Program-made: the position numbers and the translations under genes
In this document: positions 6,350 to 9,437 of the stretch, piece after piece
Layout of the letters: each line of letters begins with the position of its first letter
Position numbering within the stretch: position 1 is the stretch's first letter
Notes under the pieces: generated by a model
What the model saw: the letters and a program-made list of their open reading frames with translations, nothing else
The model's database searches: none
What the model was told of the DNA's origin: nothing
Source of the DNA: Holosporaceae bacterium
Lineage (GTDB): Bacteria > Pseudomonadota > Alphaproteobacteria > UBA3830
Reading direction: 5' to 3'
Assembly (NCBI GenBank): GCA_031288435.1
Contig: JAITRK010000005.1
Location: forward strand, 1 to 9,437
Length of the DNA stretch: 9,437 nt

Positions 6350-7915
6350 ATGAATATTAAAAAAAATAAAATCGTTTTAGGAAGTCAAAAAAAATTAAGA
6401 AAGGGGCTGTTCTCTACAGCAATAGTGGTTGCAATGTTTTGCGGATATTTAGAAAATACTGTAGCAAAACTTACTCCAGCTGTTCGTGCAGCTTTAGCTC
6501 CATTGGTAGACATACCGTTATTGAGTGTTCCACAACTAACTGCAGCGCAAGAATGTTCAGCCAATATACTACTTGCAAATGCTCTAGCAATGGCAGCGAT
6601 TAGGACAATTGTTTGTATTGGCAATGCCGGTGGAGATTCGCGCGGAGGAGGCGCTAATATCGTTATTGTTAATGCAGCATTCGGGGCATTTGGAGGCGGT
6701 GGATTAATAGCAGCGCCAGTAGCAGGGATAATAGGTGGTATTGCCGCTGGCGGAGGTGCAGCACCAGCACCAGCTGCTGCAAATGCAACAGCTAGACTTG
6801 TATCGGAAATAAGTAATGCAATGAACATAGCGGCAGGTGTTGGACCTCCAGTGTGGGTAGCTCCAGTAGCTTGGGGTGTCCTTGGAGAAAATGGAGTAAA
6901 TCAAGCTATATCTGCTGCGGCTCGTTTGATAGTAGGTGCAGGAAAATGTGCTGAAAAATCCGCTGCTGCTGGAGTAGCCGCGGTGGCAGTTGGTGCAGGT
7001 GTACCTGCATTAAGTCCTGCAGCCACAAGAGCCATGAACACGTACCGTGTTTTGTCAGCACGAGGAGATAATATAGAAAATCTAAATAATCCGCAAAACG
7101 CACGGCTAGTAATAAGAACTTTTTTACAATTGACTGGCATTGTACCGGCAGAAAGTGGGATAGCAATAGCTGGGCCTCCAGCTGTAAATATGGAAAGAGA
7201 AGAAAGCCCAGCCAATCATCTGTGGGAACATTTGCTTGAAAGAGGACATCTATGGAATGATTCACCACATGCGGTGGCTGTCAATAATACTGATTTAAGC
7301 TATTTGGCTTGGTCATGTGCTGCGAGAATCAATGATCATCAGGTTCCTACTACAGGCGGTTTTATTGTGGCAGCAGGCGCTTTCGCAAATACTTATTTGA
7401 ATATATTAAACGTAATAGCTGGAGCTGCAATTGCCAATATAGATATATCCTGGGGAGGAACAGTAGATGGATGTCAAGTTCAAATACCTGGTGGTGGAGG
7501 TGCGGCAGCCCCAGTTGGTGGAGGTGCGGCAATTCAACCTACCGAAAACATAGCTAGATTAAATAACGTATCATTACATGTAGCACCAGGAGCAGCTCCA
7601 AATATTTTGAAGGCAAGGCTTGGGAATGGTGGCGGAACTTCAAAAATAGAAGCTTCAACTGTTCGAGACGAAGCGGAACTAACACTCAAAATTTCACATC
7701 AAATCATCGCAGATGAGAGTAACATAACAGAAGGGCCGTGGATAAAAGACAAAGAAGTACATTGGAATACAAATGGCGTTTGGTTGGCTAATGCGTTTTT
7801 GCCAACATTAGCAGCTGGTGGTATTGCCGCACCTGCAGCTGGCGGCGCAGCAGCAGGATCAATTTTATTAGGTGTTGGCTCGAATGGAGCAGTAACCACA
7901 ATGTTTGGGGAATAA
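6350..7915 (+). CDS. Predicted exported Gly/Ala-rich protein of unknown family
   Basis: I do not recognise this 521-residue protein. A positively charged start (MNIKKNKIVLGSQKKLRKG) leads into a hydrophobic stretch FSTAIVVAMFCGY (21-33) and a plausible cleavage after TVA (residue 39), so Sec export is likely. The body alternates ordinary sequence with Gly/Ala tracts near 111-146, 200-220, 380-394 and 486-506. The middle (about 225-375) looks globular, with LWEHLLERGHLWNDSP and SYLAWSCAARINDH; the part at 430-480 is also mixed and charged. Four or five cysteines are scattered. GAGAG-like bases at 6340-6344 precede the ATG. Codons end mostly in A or T (GCA, GGA, GCT), unlike the genes at 1-4451, which indicates a foreign origin. 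It lies between integrase and lysis genes, where lysogenic-conversion genes usually sit. Surface or host-directed function is an inference only. Confidence 0.82.
   Translation: MNIKKNKIVLGSQKKLRKGLFSTAIVVAMFCGYLENTVAKLTPAVRAALAPLVDIPLLSVPQLTAAQECSANILLANALAMAAIRTIVCIGNAGGDSRGGGANIVIVNAAFGAFGGGGLIAAPVAGIIGGIAAGGGAAPAPAAANATARLVSEISNAMNIAAGVGPPVWVAPVAWGVLGENGVNQAISAAARLIVGAGKCAEKSAAAGVAAVAVGAGVPALSPAATRAMNTYRVLSARGDNIENLNNPQNARLVIRTFLQLTGIVPAESGIAIAGPPAVNMEREESPANHLWEHLLERGHLWNDSPHAVAVNNTDLSYLAWSCAARINDHQVPTTGGFIVAAGAFANTYLNILNVIAGAAIANIDISWGGTVDGCQVQIPGGGGAAAPVGGGAAIQPTENIARLNNVSLHVAPGAAPNILKARLGNGGGTSKIEASTVRDEAELTLKISHQIIADESNITEGPWIKDKEVHWNTNGVWLANAFLPTLAAGGIAAPAAGGAAAGSILLGVGSNGAVTTMFGE
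7493..7531 (+). repeat. 15-base direct repeat within the Gly/Ala-rich gene
   Basis: GGTGGAGGTGCGGCA occurs exactly at 7493-7507 and 7517-7531, a 24-base (eight-codon) in-frame period, encoding GGGAA twice (residues 382-386 and 390-394). Exact identity of the copies suggests a recent duplication in this low-complexity tract. Confidence 0.7.
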
Positions 7916-7953
7916 ATTACAATAAATATTTTTATTAGGATAATGTAAGTTCT

Positions 7954-7991
7954 TCTTGTCGCATATTTTAAACACCAAGACATGTTTTTTT
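7954..7991 (+). terminator. Weak possible terminator after the Gly/Ala-rich gene
   Basis: TCTTG (7954-7958) can pair with CAAGA (7976-7980), followed by an eight-base T run at 7984-7991. The stem is only five pairs with a 17-base loop, so the T run is the better part of the evidence. No stronger hairpin is seen between 7916 and 8085. Confidence 0.3.
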
Positions 7992-8085
7992 GCAGGAAAC
8001 TAATTGTTTTATATTGTTGAACGTGATAAAATACTTATTACTGGAGTGCTTTATTAAAGGATTTTGTTTTTATTGGGAGATAACG

Positions 8086-8481
8086 ATGTTATGGAGAGAT
8101 ATTAAAAGGCATTGTTGCGTATGTGTTTTTTGTTGTATAGCTATTAGCACAGCGAAATGTATGGCAGCGTATTACAATTCCGAGAGATATATCGATCCAT
8201 ATAATGGTTATTCTGGCTGGAGTGTAGAAGCTGTAAGTGTTTTTTGTAAAAATGATTATGACAGTTCAGTTAATAGTCGTTTAATTGATTTCCTTAATGA
8301 TTCAAAAAGTTGTTGGACAAATTGGTCTGCAGCAGCTAAATCACGGGCTCGCGATTTGTTAGAAGAAATAGTTGATTCAAACGAAGAATTTTTAGAAATT
8401 CCACTAGAAGATGGATATAGTTTATCTGATAAACTTCGTGATATTATTTTGGATATCGATTCAGACCTTCAAATGCCGTAA
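8086..8481 (+). CDS. Small predicted exported protein, unknown family
   Basis: This 131-residue product is not recognised. The open frame extends back to a TTG at 7990, but GGGAGA at 8075-8080 sits five bases before the ATG at 8086, and a signal-like N-terminus begins there: MLWRDIKRH, then the hydrophobic, cysteine-rich CCVCVFCCIAISTA, with possible cleavage near KCMA (residue 27). The mature part is acidic and predicted helical (SRLIDFLNDS, ARDLLEEIVDSNEEFLEI, SDKLRDIILDIDSDL) after an aromatic stretch AYYNSERYIDPYNGYSGW. Two cysteines (54 and 76) could form a disulfide. No lipobox is present, since the residue before Cys25 is Lys. The A+T-rich codon use matches the preceding gene on the same strand, 170 bases upstream, so the two may have arrived together. 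Function is unknown. Confidence 0.72.
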   Translation: MLWRDIKRHCCVCVFCCIAISTAKCMAAYYNSERYIDPYNGYSGWSVEAVSVFCKNDYDSSVNSRLIDFLNDSKSCWTNWSAAAKSRARDLLEEIVDSNEEFLEIPLEDGYSLSDKLRDIILDIDSDLQMP

Positions 8482-8630
8482 GTTTGTCGGATTCTCTTTT
8501 CTACAGTTAAGTACTGTGGTTCCGTAAATTAGTGGTACTGCAAGAAATGTTATATGTATTAAATTAGATTTAATCTGACAATTGATGTATAATGAGGCAT
8601 GAAGCACGGTGTGTAGCAAAATAGGTGAGT

Positions 8631-8810
8631 CTACTTTTCCTGCTGCTCGTGTTTCTTCTGCAATGTAAGCACAGTGATGCCGTACACTCCGAGCAGGCTT
8701 TCTATTATCACGTCTATATGATCAGGTGTGAAATATGTTATGACAGCGGCGACAATGGCAACGATTCCCTTTGTTTTGTCGTTCAGAATCAGGTCTTTTA
8801 GGTTTGTCAT
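8631..8810 (-). CDS. Holin-like small membrane protein of the lysis module
   Basis: A 59-residue reading frame starts at the ATG at 8810 (MTNLKDLILNDKTKG) and stops at 8631-8633. It is preceded by a good AAGGAAA-type ribosome site about 8814-8821. Two hydrophobic stretches, GIVAIVAAVITYF (15-27) and IDVIIESLLGVYGITVLTL (32-50), are followed by a charged tail QKKHEQQEK. Small size, two membrane segments, charged C-terminus and position 24 bases downstream of an endolysin are typical of phage holins, which permeabilise the inner membrane to release the endolysin. I cannot name a holin family. The tail is highly polar, and short phage membrane proteins of other function are possible. Confidence 0.7.
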   Translation of the reverse strand: MTNLKDLILNDKTKGIVAIVAAVITYFTPDHIDVIIESLLGVYGITVLTLQKKHEQQEK

Positions 8811-8834
8811 GATGTTTCCTTTCCTATTTAAAAA

Positions 8835-9326
8835 TTACGAATACGCCCGGCAAAGCCATCCTTCGATGAACCGTTGCTGCGACGGATTTGCGTTGGCGAT
8901 GAGGCGATAAAGCCCAGCCGCTTCGGATTTCAGAGCGGCGAGAAGGTCAGTTGGATCGGCTTTGTTGATGGCTTGCAGTGTGACCGGACCAATAATCCCA
9001 TCATCGGCTACGGTTTGTCCTGCAGACCTTAGGGCCCTTTGTATTAATCTTACTGCCTGTGGAATTCCCATATTCACACACAGATCGAAGAACTTTGTCG
9101 CGATATCGTCGTTATCGATCTGTTCGCATTTGGCTTTCATCCAGAAATCGCAGAAGTAGATTTTTCGCGCCTGATCTCGAGTGAGGTTTTTGATGTCCAG
9201 ATGAGGATAACTGCGCTTCGAGATGCCAAACTTCGTCTCGCCTCCGGGATCAGCCTTGTCATTTACGTAGCCGCCCTCGTGATACATCACATAATCGAAA
9301 GCTTTTAGGAATTTACTACTGTACAT
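8835..9326 (-). CDS. Phage endolysin, glycoside hydrolase family 108 with C-terminal peptidoglycan-binding domain
   Basis: This 163-residue muramidase-type enzyme cleaves peptidoglycan during phage lysis. Residues 5-75 form the GH108 catalytic domain: FLKAFDYVMYHEGGYVND has the catalytic glutamate E17 in HEGG, followed by the family block DPGGETKFGISKRSYP (26-41) and RDQARKIYFCDFW. Residues ~79-160 match the peptidoglycan-binding domain usually joined to it (FFDLCVNMGIPQAVRLIQRALR, DDGIIGPVTLQAIN). There is no signal peptide, so it would need a holin, and a candidate lies 24 bases downstream. The frame is open to 9434, but the ATG at 9326 is preferred: GGAGA (9332-9336) is five bases upstream, the family start falls there, and the region before it codes for another protein in a different frame. 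The 11-base overlap with that gene implies translational coupling. Confidence 0.94.
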   Translation of the reverse strand: MYSSKFLKAFDYVMYHEGGYVNDKADPGGETKFGISKRSYPHLDIKNLTRDQARKIYFCDFWMKAKCEQIDNDDIATKFFDLCVNMGIPQAVRLIQRALRSAGQTVADDGIIGPVTLQAINKADPTDLLAALKSEAAGLYRLIANANPSQQRFIEGWLCRAYS

Positions 9327-9437
9327 GCGCGTCTCCGTCCTTGGTCTCGAGATCACATAGTCGCTGCTCAAGAAATGTAATTCGTTCCGAGAGACGAAAA
9401 AACATCCAGCCGGTAACTCCGATATTGAGGGCAAAAG
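9316..9437 (-). CDS. Small phage membrane protein, C-terminal fragment
   Basis: In the minus frame shifted from the endolysin, 39 codons run from the window edge to a TAG at 9316-9318: FALNIGVTGWMFFRLSERI, then a helical, charged segment TFLEQRLCDLETKDGDAHVQ. One membrane segment followed by a possible short coiled coil, placed directly before and overlapping the endolysin by 11 bases, fits a small lysis-module protein (a second holin, antiholin or spanin-like component). The N-terminus is outside the window, so the family is not assigned. The open frame is short, but the overlap geometry and amphipathic composition favour it over the alternative frame that extends the endolysin. Confidence 0.6.
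   Translation of the reverse strand, partial: FALNIGVTGWMFFRLSERITFLEQRLCDLETKDGDAHVQ

Larger units (their letters stand above)
4536..9437. mobile_element. Prophage-like integrative element, left end and partial interior
   Basis: The left boundary is the tRNA-Glu half at 4534-4582. Inside it are a complete tyrosine recombinase, a fragment of a second integrase, two A+T-rich genes for exported proteins, and a phage-type lysis module on the opposite strand (holin-like protein, GH108 endolysin, small membrane protein). The element runs past the right edge, so neither the far attachment site nor any head, tail or replication gene is seen. I cannot tell an active prophage from a remnant. Genes 1-4451 would be chromosomal. 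The boundary call rests on the tRNA fragment and the change in base composition. Confidence 0.75.

Noticed and set aside
6385..6828. 147-codon minus-strand reading frame rich in Ala and Pro
   Set aside because: It is the antisense shadow of the Gly/Ala-rich gene. Its composition follows from GGN/GCN codons and it has no credible start site.
8500..8625. Small inverted repeats (AGTAC/GTACT, AGATTTAATCT) and a TATAAT at 8591, possible small RNA or terminator
   Set aside because: Stems are only about five pairs, the -10 lacks a matching -35, and no T run is placed to make a terminator on either strand.
9327..9434. N-terminal extension of the endolysin to 9434
   Set aside because: The family start and ribosome site support 9326. 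The region reads better as a membrane protein in another frame.
1..9437. CRISPR array, riboswitch or toxin-antitoxin pair
   Set aside because: No regularly spaced repeats and no recognisable riboswitch core or paired small toxin/antitoxin genes were found. The cargo genes are too far apart (170 bases) and both carry export signals.

Overview
The window looks like the chromosome of a host-dependent bacterium with a Gram-negative envelope, interrupted by a prophage-like integrative element. The main clue to lifestyle is a full-length ATP/ADP translocase of the nucleotide transport protein (Tlc) family, found in Rickettsiales, Holosporales-like alphaproteobacteria, Chlamydiae and a few other intracellular groups. 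An outer-membrane beta-barrel protein and a GHMP-type sugar kinase, probably for LPS heptose, support a Gram-negative envelope. An alphaproteobacterial endosymbiont (Holosporales or Rickettsiales) is my best guess. The sequence alone does not settle the phylum.

Chromosomal part (1 to about 4535). The 3' end of a GHMP kinase is followed by tlc on the same strand. A perfect 10-bp hairpin separates tlc from a convergent small outer-membrane barrel gene. The barrel gene is divergent from a 555-residue predicted secreted protein of unknown family with a poly-serine linker. A textbook sigma-70 promoter (TTGACA-N17-TATAAT) drives the secreted-protein gene.

Junction (4534-4582). The minus strand carries the 3' half of a tRNA-Glu(CUC): anticodon arm, variable loop, T arm and the 3' strand of the acceptor stem. 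It has no D arm and no 5' acceptor strand. About 215 bp further in, after a tandem GGGGGCA repeat and a plausible promoter, is a complete tyrosine recombinase with all catalytic residues. The simplest reading is that an element inserted into tRNA-Glu and this is the displaced half, with the reconstituted tRNA beyond the right edge of the window.

Element (about 4583 to beyond 9437). The integrase stop codon abuts the last ~47 codons of a second, different integrase. Next comes visibly A+T-richer DNA with two plus-strand genes for predicted exported proteins that I cannot assign to a family: a 521-residue Gly/Ala-rich protein and a 131-residue protein. On the opposite strand is a phage lysis module: a small membrane protein cut by the window edge, a GH108 endolysin overlapping it by 11 bp, and a 59-residue holin-like protein. 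Exported cargo between integrase and lysis genes is the typical position of lysogenic-conversion ('moron') genes. The two exported proteins are therefore candidate symbiont factors carried by a phage, and are the most interesting content here.
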